From positions 1-59,014 of the forward strand of contig DASSEV010000058.1 of assembly GCA_035695105.1 (NCBI GenBank): a stretch of 59,014 nucleotides of DNA, given 5' to 3'. The translations under genes and the position numbers were made by a program. This DNA comes from JAICYJ01 sp035695105. GTDB taxonomy: Bacteria; Actinomycetota; Thermoleophilia; Gaiellales; JAICJC01. Below are positions 42,245 through 51,083 of this stretch, one piece after another (positions within the stretch are counted from its first letter, which is position 1; every line of letters begins with the position of its first letter). The notes under the pieces were generated by a model. It made no database searches, was not told where the DNA came from, and saw only the letters and a program-made list of their open reading frames with translations.

Positions 42245-42315
42245 CGTCACAGTTCCGCACCAAACTCGTCACGCCCACCCGGTCGGGCTTTGACTCCAAT
42301 AATTGGTCTTGAGCG
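42245..42315. repeat. REP-like repeat, copy 1
   Basis: A 71-bp unit starting CGTCACAGTTCCGCACC. It includes a CCCGGTCGGG hairpin and GGGCTTTGACT followed by the perfect palindrome CCAATAATTGG (42296-42306). Copy 2 starts 98 bp further on. It adjoins the RAYT gene. Confidence 0.8.
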
Positions 42316-42342
42316 CGCCGCCGCTCAACCAGGCGACCGACC

Positions 42343-42413
42343 CGTCACAATTCCGTGCCGATTCAGTCACGCCCACCCCGCGGGGCTTTGACTCCAATAA
42401 TTGGGGTGAGCGG
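42343..42413. repeat. REP-like repeat, copy 2
   Basis: A second 71-bp unit starting CGTCACAATTCCGTGCC, with CCCCGCGGGG as the hairpin, the identical GGGCTTTGACTCCAATAATTGG end (palindrome at 42394-42404) and GAGCGG. Differences in the stem (CCCGGTCGGG versus CCCCGCGGGG) keep it base-paired, as expected for a conserved DNA structure. Confidence 0.8.
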
Positions 42414-42471
42414 CTCGAACGCGGATGGGGGTTGACGCTCGCTTCTTCCCGTGCTGCTTTCGAAGGAGGCG

Positions 42472-42681
42472 TCAGTCCTGCTGCGGGCGACCCATGCGCT
42501 CGAGCAGTTCCGCGACCCGCTGCTCTGCCTGATCAAGCCTCGCGCGGCACAGCGCGTGCAGCTGCTCTCCCCGCTCCCACAGCTTCAGCGACTCGTCGAG
42601 CGACGTCTGCCCGTCCTCCAGCCGCCGGACGATCTCCTCCAGCTCCGCCCGTGCCTGCTCGAACGTGAGCTCCTCGCTCAC
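42472..42681 (-). CDS. xseB: Exodeoxyribonuclease VII small subunit
   Basis: 69 residues, the normal length: SEELTFEQARAELEEIVRRLEDGQTSLDESLKLWERGEQLHALCRARLDQAEQRVAEL. This is the helical hairpin that decorates the long coiled coil of XseA. GTG start at 42681. The region before it is a 20-bp tandem duplication carrying the ribosome site and a second GTGA, so coupling to xseA passes through a 7-codon mini-ORF. Confidence 0.95.
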   Translation of the reverse strand: MSEELTFEQARAELEEIVRRLEDGQTSLDESLKLWERGEQLHALCRARLDQAEQRVAELLERMGRPQQD

Positions 42682-42710
42682 TCCGCGACCTCCTCGCTCA
42701 CTCCGCGACC
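42671..42710 (-). repeat. 20-bp tandem duplication at the xseA-xseB junction
   Basis: The plus-strand unit TCCTCGCTCACTCCGCGACC occurs twice in a row (42671-42690, 42691-42710). Each copy carries, on the minus strand, GAGGAGG and a GTGAGC. The upstream copy holds the xseA stop; the downstream one holds the xseB start. From the first GTG a 7-codon frame (MSEEVAE) ends in a TGA that overlaps the xseB GTG. Confidence 0.9.
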
Positions 42711-43930
42711 TCCTCGACCCTTGCCGCGAGCCTGCCCTCCGAGAGCCGCACGGCGATCCGGTCGCCAGGGGATGCCGCCTGCGATCGCGTCACCACCCGG
42801 CCCTGCGCGTCCTGCACGATGGCGTATCCCCGCTCGAGCGTCGCGGCGGGACCCAGGAGCCGCAGCCGGTCGTGCGCATGCCCGAGCGTCACCCGTTCCC
42901 GCTCGAGCCGGCCGCGCGGCCAGCGATCCAGCGCGTCGCGTGTGCGTTCGAGCGTCGCCCGGCGCACCGTGATCCAGCTCGCCGGGTCTGCGAACGCCGG
43001 GCGCGACACCAGCAGCTCGAGTGACTCCCTGCACCTCTGCGCTCTTGCCTGCAGCGCACGTCCCGCCCGGCCCGCGAGCGCCTCCAGCTCCATGCTGACC
43101 GCCTCGTGATCGGGCACCACCATCTTCGCCGCCAGGCTCGGCGTGCCCGCGCGCACATCGGCCGCGTGATCCACGATCGGCGTGTCCTGCTCGTGTCCGA
43201 CCGCCGAGACCACCGGCGTCCCGCAGGCGGCCACGGCCCGCACGAGCCGCTCGTCCGAGAATGGCAGCAGATCCTCGAAGGACCCGCCTCCCCGCGCGAG
43301 CACGATCACGTCCACCTGCTCGTCCCGGTCGAGCCGGTGGAGCGCCGCCAGGATCTGCGGCACCGCTCCCGGCCCCTGCACCGCCGACTCGACCACCCGG
43401 AACCGCGCCGGCGGGTACCGCCTCGCCGCGGTCTCCAGCACGTCCCGCTTCGCCGCCGCATCGGTCCCGCAGATCAGGCCCACGACCCGGGGCAGGAACG
43501 GCAGCTGCTGTTTCCGCTCCGCAGCGAACAGGCCCTCCGCCGCCAGCCGCTGCTTCAGCTCCTCGATCTGCCGCAGCACCAGCCCCAGCCCGAACTGCTC
43601 GACGGCGCTCACCCGGAACCGCAGCTCGCCCTTCTTCGCGTACACCTCCGCCCGTCCGAGCGCGTGCACCCTGTCGCCCGCCCGCAGCGGCGGCTGCATC
43701 GCATCCAGCCGCGTTCGCGGGATCAGCGCCGGCAGGCACGCACCTGTCGCCGGATCCTTCAGCGTCATGTACGCGAACGCCCATCTGCCCTGCTGTTTCA
43801 GCTCGGCAATCTCCCCCTCGACCCACACCTCCGGAAGCCGCTGCAGCCAGCCGCCAACGCCCTGGTTGAACCCGGCGACCGAGTAGACCCTGCGGTCGCC
43901 GTACTGGGTCGGCTGAGGATTCGCGCTCAC
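42698..43930 (-). CDS. xseA: Exodeoxyribonuclease VII large subunit
   Basis: 410 residues. The N-terminal OB fold reads VYSVAGFNQGVGGWLQRLPEVWVEGEIAELKQQGRWAFAYMTLKD. The catalytic domain has LPRVVGLICGTDAAAKRDVLETAARRYP, DVIVLARGGGSFEDLLPFSDERLVRAVAA and TPVVSAVGHEQDTPIVDHAADVRAGTPS. A long helical C-terminal part binds XseB. The enzyme degrades single-stranded DNA from both ends. The GTG start at 43930 lies 6 nt after GATACT (leaderless pattern). Confidence 0.96.
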   Translation of the reverse strand: MSANPQPTQYGDRRVYSVAGFNQGVGGWLQRLPEVWVEGEIAELKQQGRWAFAYMTLKDPATGACLPALIPRTRLDAMQPPLRAGDRVHALGRAEVYAKKGELRFRVSAVEQFGLGLVLRQIEELKQRLAAEGLFAAERKQQLPFLPRVVGLICGTDAAAKRDVLETAARRYPPARFRVVESAVQGPGAVPQILAALHRLDRDEQVDVIVLARGGGSFEDLLPFSDERLVRAVAACGTPVVSAVGHEQDTPIVDHAADVRAGTPSLAAKMVVPDHEAVSMELEALAGRAGRALQARAQRCRESLELLVSRPAFADPASWITVRRATLERTRDALDRWPRGRLERERVTLGHAHDRLRLLGPAATLERGYAIVQDAQGRVVTRSQAASPGDRIAVRLSEGRLAARVEEVAE

Positions 43931-43976
43931 GCCGGAAGTATCGCCGCCCGTGCCGCCTCGGGCACCCTCTCGGCGG

Positions 43977-44177
43977 CTAGGTCAGGATCTGCGCCGCCGT
44001 GTGCGGCGCGCATCCCCGCTCGAGGAAGTCCACGGCCTGGTGCAGGTCGGCGGTCGTTCGGGCGATCCGCTCCGCCACCTTCAGCGGATACCCGGCCTGC
44101 AGCAGGACGTGCAGCCTCCACGCCTCGACCTCCGCGGACGTGCCCCCGCGCGGCTCGATCAGCTGTGCTGCAGTCAT
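43977..44177 (-). CDS. Small hypothetical protein (66 aa)
   Basis: ATG at 44177, 6 nt after TACGAT. The sequence MTAAQLIEPRGGTSAEVEAW and following (HVLLQAGYPLKVAERIARTTADLHQAVDFLERGCAPHTAAQIL) is helical, with a UBA-like or helix-turn-helix feel around GYPLKVAERIA. No family is assigned. Good G/C third positions support coding. It diverges from the UbiA-family gene. Confidence 0.65.
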   Translation of the reverse strand: MTAAQLIEPRGGTSAEVEAWRLHVLLQAGYPLKVAERIARTTADLHQAVDFLERGCAPHTAAQILT

Positions 44178-44183
44178 CCCGAG

Positions 44184-44238
44184 ATCGTACGGACCGTGTC
44201 GGACGGAACCCGGAGCGACCGGCGGCCGCTGGTATCGT
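44184..44238. promoter_or_regulatory. Divergent leaderless promoters
   Basis: On the minus strand TACGAT (44184-44189) stands 6 nt before the ATG at 44177. On the plus strand TATCGT (44233-44238) stands 8 nt before the ATG at 44247. Neither gene has a ribosome site. Confidence 0.5.
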
Positions 44239-44246
44239 GGCCTGCC

Positions 44247-45224
44247 ATGAGCCCATTGCTACGAGGTCTGTGGCTCGAGCTGCGCATCATTCCGGTGCTG
44301 CTGTGGAGCTTCTCCGCCATCACCCTCGGCACCGCGCTCGGGGCCGGTGACGACGTCCAGGGCTGGTACTACCTCGGCGCCGTGGCCCTCGGCATCCTCA
44401 TCCAGGGCGTCCTTGCTCATACGGTCAACGAGCTCGAGGACTGGCGTTCCGGCACCGACCGCCACGCCTCGCCCCGCATCATCTCCGGCGGCAGCAAGGT
44501 GCTCGTCGCCGGCCTGCTCACTCCGCGTGCCCTCCGCCTGCTGTTCTTCGCCGCCTTCGCCCTGACCACCGTCATCGGCCTCACACTGGTCGCCTCGCGG
44601 GGCCTGATCATGCTGCCATTCGGCCTCGCCGGCGTGGCCGGCGCCGTGCTCTACACCCAGCCTCCCGTCCGCGCCGCCTATCGCCCCTTCGTCGGCGAGG
44701 CGATCGCCTGCACCTGTCTGTGGCTCTGCGTCACCGGCGCCGCCGTCCTGCAGGGCGCCCGCATCTCGCCCTCCATCGCGGTCGCCGCGCTCGCTGTGGC
44801 CGCCTACGCGGTCGGCATGCTGATGATGCACCACTACCTCGACCATGACGCCGACCGGTCCGCGTCCCCGCCGAAGACCACGACCATCGTTCGCCTCGGC
44901 CTCGTGCGCGGCCGCCGCTACGCCATCGCCTGGTGCGCGCTCGCGCTCGTCTCGGCCGCCGTCGCCGCCATCGTCCATCCGCAGCTCGTCCCGCTTGCCG
45001 TCGCCTACGCTGCTGGGCTCGCCTGCCATGTCCGCACCCGCCCCGACGACGTCGCCTCCGTGACCACCAACGAGCTCGCCGTGATCTTCTTCGGCATCGC
45101 CGGCGCTCTCGTCTCCGCTGCGCTGCTCGTCCCGGCCCTCGCGTGGGCTGCCCTCGCCGCCGCAGCCCTCGTGGCGCTCGAGATGCGCCTCGCCGTCCAG
45201 CCCGCCGAGACCCCCGCAGCGTGA
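44247..45224 (+). CDS. UbiA-family prenyltransferase
   Basis: 325 residues with 8-9 membrane helices. The first Asp-rich motif appears as TVNELEDWRSGTDRHASPRIISGG, a NDxxDxxxD variant with Glu, and the second as HHYLDHDADRSASPPKTTTIVRLG. This family transfers a polyprenyl chain to an aromatic acceptor in quinone, heme or lipid synthesis. The gene order gives no quinone genes. It resembles MenA-like proteins, but the acceptor is unknown. It overlaps the next gene by GTGA. Confidence 0.87.
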   Translation: MSPLLRGLWLELRIIPVLLWSFSAITLGTALGAGDDVQGWYYLGAVALGILIQGVLAHTVNELEDWRSGTDRHASPRIISGGSKVLVAGLLTPRALRLLFFAAFALTTVIGLTLVASRGLIMLPFGLAGVAGAVLYTQPPVRAAYRPFVGEAIACTCLWLCVTGAAVLQGARISPSIAVAALAVAAYAVGMLMMHHYLDHDADRSASPPKTTTIVRLGLVRGRRYAIAWCALALVSAAVAAIVHPQLVPLAVAYAAGLACHVRTRPDDVASVTTNELAVIFFGIAGALVSAALLVPALAWAALAAAALVALEMRLAVQPAETPAA

Positions 45225-45880
45225 CCCTGGAGGAGGAGCTCGAGGCGGCCGCGGCCGCCGCTGGCGCCCACGCCGCCGGGCAGCCGGTCGCAGCCGTCAT
45301 GGCCGCCGAGCCAGGCCGCTCCGACCGCGTCTACGTCGTCGCGCTCGGCGCCGGCGACGACCATGCCTACGTCGCGCTCGACGGAACGCTCGCTCCCCTC
45401 GCCGATCGCCGCCTCGTCCGCGACGCCGTCGTCATGCTCGGCCTCGCCGAGCGCGCCGAGGAGGCCTCCATCGCGATCCACGCCGACCGGCTCGACGAGG
45501 AGTTCGGCGCCGCCGAGGCCGCCCTGCGCGAGGCCGGCCGCGCCCAGCAGCTGGCCGCCGCGGGGGACGTCCGGGCCGCCCTCGCCGCCCTCTCGGAGGC
45601 CGCCCAGGGGCCACGCGTTGCCACGCCCGGCTACCTCGATCGCCTTGGCTCGGCGAGCGGCCGCCTCGCCGTTGCCCTCAATGCATACGGCGACCTCCTC
45701 GAGCTGCTCTCCGACCCGGCCGCCGGCGACCCTCCGCCCGACGCCGCGGCCGCCTGGCGTGCCCTGTCCGTCACCGCCGCCGCAGGCGATCCCGCCGACT
45801 TCTCCCAGGCCATGACGGGCTCGACCGCCGCCATCGAGGCCCTCGCCGAGGATGTCCTCGAGCGCCTCGTCGACCTATGA
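45221..45880 (+). CDS. Alanine-rich hypothetical protein (219 aa)
   Basis: GTG at 45221 overlaps the prenyltransferase stop. It starts TLEEELEAAAAAAGAHAAGQPVAAVMAAEPG and has a short mixed region (RVYVVALGAGDDHAYVALDGTLAPLADRRLVRDAVVMLGLAERAEEASIAI), then Ala-rich helices to the end. There is no signal or membrane segment and no family is recognised. Coupling suggests a function with the prenyltransferase. Confidence 0.7.
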   Translation: MTLEEELEAAAAAAGAHAAGQPVAAVMAAEPGRSDRVYVVALGAGDDHAYVALDGTLAPLADRRLVRDAVVMLGLAERAEEASIAIHADRLDEEFGAAEAALREAGRAQQLAAAGDVRAALAALSEAAQGPRVATPGYLDRLGSASGRLAVALNAYGDLLELLSDPAAGDPPPDAAAAWRALSVTAAAGDPADFSQAMTGSTAAIEALAEDVLERLVDL

Positions 45881-45892
45881 TGCCCTGCGGCC

Positions 45893-46807
45893 GTGCGTAT
45901 CGTCGACCGCCTCATCGCCAACTCGCTTCCGGTCGTCCCGAAGCCGCTCGTGCGCCACTTCGCCGACCGCTACATGGCGGGTGAGACGCTCGATGACGCC
46001 CTCGCGACCGTCGCCTCCCTGAACCGCATCGGCGCGGTCGCCACGGTCGACGTGCTCGGAGAGTTCATCCACGAGCGATCGCAGGCACTCCGCACCGCCG
46101 ACGAGTACGTCGCGCTGCTCGATGCCATCGCCCGCGAAGGCCTCGACTCCACCGTATCCGTCAAGCTCTCCGCCCTCGGCCTCGAGTTCGACCCCGACCT
46201 CGCCCTGGAGCTGGTCACGCGCGTGGTCGAGGTCGCCGCCGGCCACGACAACAGGGTGCGGATCGACATGGAGCACAGCGGTCTGACCGACGGAACGCTG
46301 GCCGTCTACCGCACCCTGCGGGAGCGGGGCCACGACAACGTCGGCATCGTCCTGCAGGCGTACCTGCGCCGCACGTTCGACGACGTCCGGGCGCTCGCCC
46401 ATCTCACGCCCAGCGTGCGGCTCGTCAAGGGCATCTACATCGAGCCGCCCGAGCTCGCCTACACCGAGCGGGCGCTGGTCAACCGCAACTTCCTCGCCCT
46501 GCTGCGCGAGCTCGTCGACCTCGGCTGCCGGGTGGCCGTTGCCACCCACGACGACGCGCTCGTCGGCGAGGCGCGCCGCCTGGCGGACGAGCGCAATCTC
46601 ACGCCCGACATGTACGAGTTCCAGCTGTTGCTCGGCGTCAAGGAGCAGCTCCGCGACCGCCTCATCGCCGCCGGCCACCGAGTTCGCATCTACACGCCCT
46701 ACGGCGAGGCCTGGTACGGCTACTCCGTGCGGCGGCTCAAGGAGAATCCCAGCATCGCCGGCTACGTCGCCCGCGATGTGCTGCGCGGGTTCGCCGGTCG
46801 CGCCTGA
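45893..46807 (+). CDS. Proline dehydrogenase (monofunctional)
   Basis: 304 residues, the short PRODH form without a P5C dehydrogenase domain. FAD barrel motifs: TVSVKLSALGLEFDP, VRIDMEHSGLTDGTLAVYRTLRERG, NVGIVLQAYLRRTFDDVRAL, VRLVKGIYIEPPELAY and YEFQLLLGVKEQLRDRLIAAGHRVRIYTPYGEAWYGYSVRRLKENP with the R-RLKENP substrate motif. It oxidises proline to pyrroline-5-carboxylate at the membrane. The GTG start at 45893 follows TATGAT by 11 nt. The partner P5C dehydrogenase is not in the window. Confidence 0.95.
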   Translation: MRIVDRLIANSLPVVPKPLVRHFADRYMAGETLDDALATVASLNRIGAVATVDVLGEFIHERSQALRTADEYVALLDAIAREGLDSTVSVKLSALGLEFDPDLALELVTRVVEVAAGHDNRVRIDMEHSGLTDGTLAVYRTLRERGHDNVGIVLQAYLRRTFDDVRALAHLTPSVRLVKGIYIEPPELAYTERALVNRNFLALLRELVDLGCRVAVATHDDALVGEARRLADERNLTPDMYEFQLLLGVKEQLRDRLIAAGHRVRIYTPYGEAWYGYSVRRLKENPSIAGYVARDVLRGFAGRA

Positions 46808-46810
46808 CTC

Positions 46811-47014
46811 TCAGTGCCCGGGCTCGGCACCCTTCGTCGTGCCCTGTGCGAGCCGGTCCAGATCCGCGAGCCGCTCCATGCCGTACTGCCGCACCGGATC
46901 GCCTGGAGGGAGGTTCTCGATCAAGGATGTGATCCGGGTCGCGATCTGGTACGCGAACTGTGGGGTTGCCGGACCCCAAAGGGCATCGATATCACGTCTG
47001 GTCACCGCGGACAT
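46811..47014 (-). CDS. Small hypothetical protein (67 aa) in a lower-GC patch
   Basis: ATG at 47014 (MSAVTRRDIDALWGPATPQF and so on), 12 nt after TACACT. The rest reads AYQIATRITSLIENLPPGDPVRQYGMERLADLDRLAQG, a soluble helical protein. Third positions are less G/C-rich than in neighbouring genes, which may mean recent transfer. The frame is open to 47083. No family recognised. Confidence 0.55.
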   Translation of the reverse strand: MSAVTRRDIDALWGPATPQFAYQIATRITSLIENLPPGDPVRQYGMERLADLDRLAQGTTKGAEPGH

Positions 47015-47108
47015 GGAGTCGAGGTGAGTGTAGACGGGGAGCGTTGCGCCCGCCTCACCATGTCCGCCGTCCGAGACGGGCACCTCGCCGTGCCAGCTCG
47101 ACCGCGTA

Positions 47109-47282
47109 TCAACCCCGCAGGTAGATCGCGCCCTCGTGAACCACCGCTTCGGCGTCGTGGCCGCGGGCGCGAAGAGCGGCGGTCAGGTTGGCCGCATCGG
47201 TTTGCAGATTTCCCTCGTCCTTCGTACCGTCGGGCTCAGTGACGCGGACGCTGTTCGAGGACGCTGGATGCCATTCGCTCAA
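47109..47282 (-). CDS. Possible small protein (57 aa), TTG start
   Basis: A frame from TTG 47282 to TGA 47109 (start SEWHPASSNSVRVTEP, end AALRARGHDAEAVVHEGAIYLRG). The C-terminal half looks like a normal alpha-beta unit, and a GGAG lies about 11 nt upstream. It sits in the same lower-GC patch and orientation as the 67-aa gene 94 bp downstream. The start is uncertain, and it could be a remnant of a longer gene. Confidence 0.35.
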   Translation of the reverse strand: MSEWHPASSNSVRVTEPDGTKDEGNLQTDAANLTAALRARGHDAEAVVHEGAIYLRG

Positions 47283-47318
47283 TGATCAGGTGACTCCAGC
47301 TTTGGGTAGGCTGGGCTC

Positions 47319-47939
47319 GTGGCCCGATTCAGGTTGATTCCGCAGAACCGCGAGTTCTACGCACTGTTCGACCGGTCTGCCAGCAACCTGGTGGCCACGT
47401 CGCAGCTGCTGTCGGAGCTGCTCCAGCACTATCCGGACCGCGTCGCTCTCGTCGCCGAGATCAAGGATCGTGAGCACATCGGTGACGAAGTGACCCATGA
47501 GATCGTCCAGCTGTTGAACACCAGCTTCGTCACCCCGATCGACCGCGAGGACATCTACGACCTTGCCGCTGCTCTGGACGACGTCTGCGATCTGATGGAT
47601 CAGGTTGCCGACATGCTGCTGCTCTACAAGGTCGCCCACATCCGTCCCGAGGCGATCGAGCAAGCCGCTGTCCTCCACCGAGCGACGGCCAAGCTCGCGG
47701 ACGCCGTAGCATCGCTCGAGGGACTCAAGGATGTGCGCGACCTGCTGGTCGGAATCCATACGCTCGAGGACGAGGCCGATCGGATCGTTCGGGACGCTGT
47801 CGCCGGGCTGTTCTCCAACGGAATGGATCCGCTGGTCGTCATCCAATGGAAGGACATCCATCAGGATCTGGAGCAGGCAGTCGACGGCTGTGAGACGGCA
47901 GCGCACGTCCTCGAGAGCGTGTACCTGAAAAACCGGTGA
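47319..47939 (+). CDS. DUF47 / PhoU-like phosphate transport accessory protein
   Basis: 206 residues, all helical. FRLIPQNREFYALFDRSASNLVATSQLLSELL and IKDREHIGDEVTHEIVQLLNTSFVTPIDREDIYDLAAALDDVCDLMDQVADML are the DUF47 signature with conserved E/D metal-binding positions. These PhoU-like proteins regulate or assist Pit-type phosphate transporters. The GTG start lies 6 nt after TAGGCT (leaderless pattern). It overlaps pit by GTGA. Confidence 0.93.
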   Translation: MARFRLIPQNREFYALFDRSASNLVATSQLLSELLQHYPDRVALVAEIKDREHIGDEVTHEIVQLLNTSFVTPIDREDIYDLAAALDDVCDLMDQVADMLLLYKVAHIRPEAIEQAAVLHRATAKLADAVASLEGLKDVRDLLVGIHTLEDEADRIVRDAVAGLFSNGMDPLVVIQWKDIHQDLEQAVDGCETAAHVLESVYLKNR

Positions 47940-48925
47940 GCGGCGTGCTCGTATGGCTCGTGGTGCTGGCCGCCCTCGCGTTCGATTTCACCAACGGGTT
48001 CCACGACACGGCGAATGCCGTTGCAACCACCGTATCGACCCGGGCCCTTTCGCCTCGCGTGGCGGTTCTCATCGCCTCGGTGATGAATCTCCTGGGCGCG
48101 CTCGTGTGGACAGCGGTCGCCAAGTCGGTCGGTCAGGACATCGTCGACACCAATCTGGTCACGCAGCATCTCCTGCTTGCCGCGCTGCTCGGCGCCATCG
48201 CATGGAACCTGACGACCTGGTACTTCGGTCTCCCGTCCTCATCGTCCCACGCGCTATTCGGCGGCCTGATCGGGGCGATGCTCGCTGCGGAGGGCCCCAG
48301 TGGCGTCCAGTGGGACGGAATCTGGAACAAGATCATCGTGCCCGCGGTGCAAAGCCCCGTCATCGGCTTCCTGCTCGCGGGCCTTGCGATGCTGGCCATC
48401 TTCTGGGTGTTCCATCGTGCCAGGCCGGGCGGACTGGCGCGCGGCTTTCGAGTGGCCCAGATTGGATCGGGCAGCTTGATGGCATTCCTCCATGGGACGA
48501 ACGATGCGCAGAAGACGATGGGCGTGATCGCGCTCGCGCTCTACACGAACGGAACCATCGATCAGTTCACCATCCCCTGGTACGTCAAGGTCAGCTCCGG
48601 CATCGCCCTTGCGGCCGGCACGTACGTTGGCGGGTGGAGGATCATGCGGACAGTGGGATCGCGCATCTTCAAGCTGGAGCCGCCCCATGGGTTCGCCGCG
48701 CAAACGACCGCCAGCATGGTTCTCTGGTACACCGGCCGTGCCGGATTTCCGGTTTCCACGACCCAGGTGATCTCCGGTTCCGTGCTGGGCGCGGGCGCTG
48801 CCAGCAAGCTCAGCGGTGTTCGATGGGCCGTTGCCGCGGACATCCTGCTGGCGTGGATTCTGACGCTGCCCGCCGCAGCCGCCGCGGCTGCGCTGATCTA
48901 CGAGGTGACGACCCCTCTCGCGTAG
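47936..48925 (+). CDS. pit: Inorganic phosphate transporter, Pit family
   Basis: 329 residues with about ten helices. The two PHO4 signatures are FDFTNGFHDTANAVATTVSTRALSPRVAV and, in the second half, LMAFLHGTNDAQKTMGVIALALYTNG. WYFGLPSSSSHALFGGLIGA and GFPVSTTQVISGSVLGAGA complete the inverted repeat. It takes up phosphate, probably as a metal-phosphate, with a proton. It is coupled to the DUF47 gene. Confidence 0.94.
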   Translation: MSGVLVWLVVLAALAFDFTNGFHDTANAVATTVSTRALSPRVAVLIASVMNLLGALVWTAVAKSVGQDIVDTNLVTQHLLLAALLGAIAWNLTTWYFGLPSSSSHALFGGLIGAMLAAEGPSGVQWDGIWNKIIVPAVQSPVIGFLLAGLAMLAIFWVFHRARPGGLARGFRVAQIGSGSLMAFLHGTNDAQKTMGVIALALYTNGTIDQFTIPWYVKVSSGIALAAGTYVGGWRIMRTVGSRIFKLEPPHGFAAQTTASMVLWYTGRAGFPVSTTQVISGSVLGAGAASKLSGVRWAVAADILLAWILTLPAAAAAAALIYEVTTPLA

Positions 48926-49185
48926 CCGCGGCTGCGAGCTTCACCATCCCTTTACCCGATCGATACCAGGGTGCGACCCACGCGCGGCTCGGGCGGAGGC
49001 AGACTTGGGTTCGTGGCGGAGCACCAGCACCGGTTCATCTCCGAACGACCGAGCGCGAATCCCGCCGATGGTTTGCGGCGAGCTGATGTGGCCGAGACCA
49101 GGGCGGTGCTCGACGGCTGCGCGGAGTCCTCGATGCTTCCCCATCTGATTGCGCGGGTCCGGCGGTGCGACGTGGGGGGACGTGC
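48926..49185. other. Intergenic region without a supported gene
   Basis: 260 bp between pit and the response regulator. A frame from 48971 to 49201 is open but arginine-rich, lacks G/C third-position bias and runs into the regulator gene. No repeat or clear promoter was found. Confidence 0.5.
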
Positions 49186-49892
49186 TTGCCCCGTGTTCTG
49201 ATCGTCGAGGACGACGCCGTCATCGCCACTGCGATGGCCACCCACCTCCGCCATGCCGGCATGGAGGTGGAGTGGTCGGACCGTGGCGACCGCGCGATGA
49301 AGAAGCTGCGCTTCGAGCGCCCGGATGTGGCCATCATCGACCTGATGCTGCCGGGCATGGACGGCTGGCGGATGATCGAGGCGCTGCGCGCCGACGGGGT
49401 GGGAATGCCCCTGATCGTGGTCAGCGCCCGCGGCACCGAGCAGGACAAGGTGTACGCCCTCGGCATCGGCGGCGACGACTACCTGGCGAAGCCCTTCGGC
49501 ATGGGTGAGCTCGTCGCTCGCGTACAGGCCGTGGTTCGGCGCGCGGGCCGTGGATCCGACCCGCCGGCACGGCACCGCGTGGAGGTCCCGGGGCTCGTCA
49601 TCGATCCCGATCTCCACCGCGCGATCCTCGACGGCGCCGATGCGGAGCTGACCCGCACCGAGTTCCGGCTGCTGTCGGTGCTCGCATCCGAGCGCGGCCG
49701 CGTGATGAGCCGGGACCAGCTGCAGCAGCGGGTGTGGGGGACGCCGTACCGGCCGCGCGACCGCTCGGTCGACGTGTGCGTTCGCAAGCTCCGGGAGAAG
49801 CTCGACCAGCGCAGCGCCGAGTACACCTACATCCACACGCACTACGGGGTCGGGTACCGCTTCGACGCCGAGCCGGCCGCGGCGGTGGAGCT

Positions 49893-49896
<4 letters not shown>
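49186..49896 (+). CDS. OmpR/PhoB-family response regulator (orphan)
   Basis: 236 residues from a TTG at 49186 behind GGGGGGACG; a GTG at 49165 is an alternative. The receiver begins PRVLIVEDDAVIATAMATHL, the phosphorylated Asp is in VAIIDLMLPGMDGW, and the Lys in DDYLAKPFGMGELVAR. The C-terminal winged helix reads LTRTEFRLLSVLASERGRVMSRDQLQQRVWGTPYRPRDRSVDVCVRKLREKL. No histidine kinase is adjacent. Its stop overlaps the stop of the convergent ABC ATPase gene in a CTAG. Confidence 0.92.

Positions 49897-51083
<1,187 letters not shown>

Noticed and set aside
42245..42413. Two-unit repeat considered as a CRISPR remnant
   Set aside because: The units are 71 bp with internal palindromes, adjoin a RAYT gene, have no regular short spacers, and no cas genes are present.
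42343..42413. Repeat region examined as a tRNA or small RNA
   Set aside because: No cloverleaf or CCA end; the stems are simple palindromes repeated at 98-bp spacing.
46814..47242. Plus-strand frame of 142 codons opposite the two small minus-strand ORFs
   Set aside because: Repetitive Arg/Pro composition typical of an antisense shadow; the minus-strand frames read as better proteins.
48971..49201. Open frame of 76 codons between pit and the response regulator
   Set aside because: Arginine-rich, no G/C third-position bias, no ribosome site, and it overlaps the regulator start in another frame.
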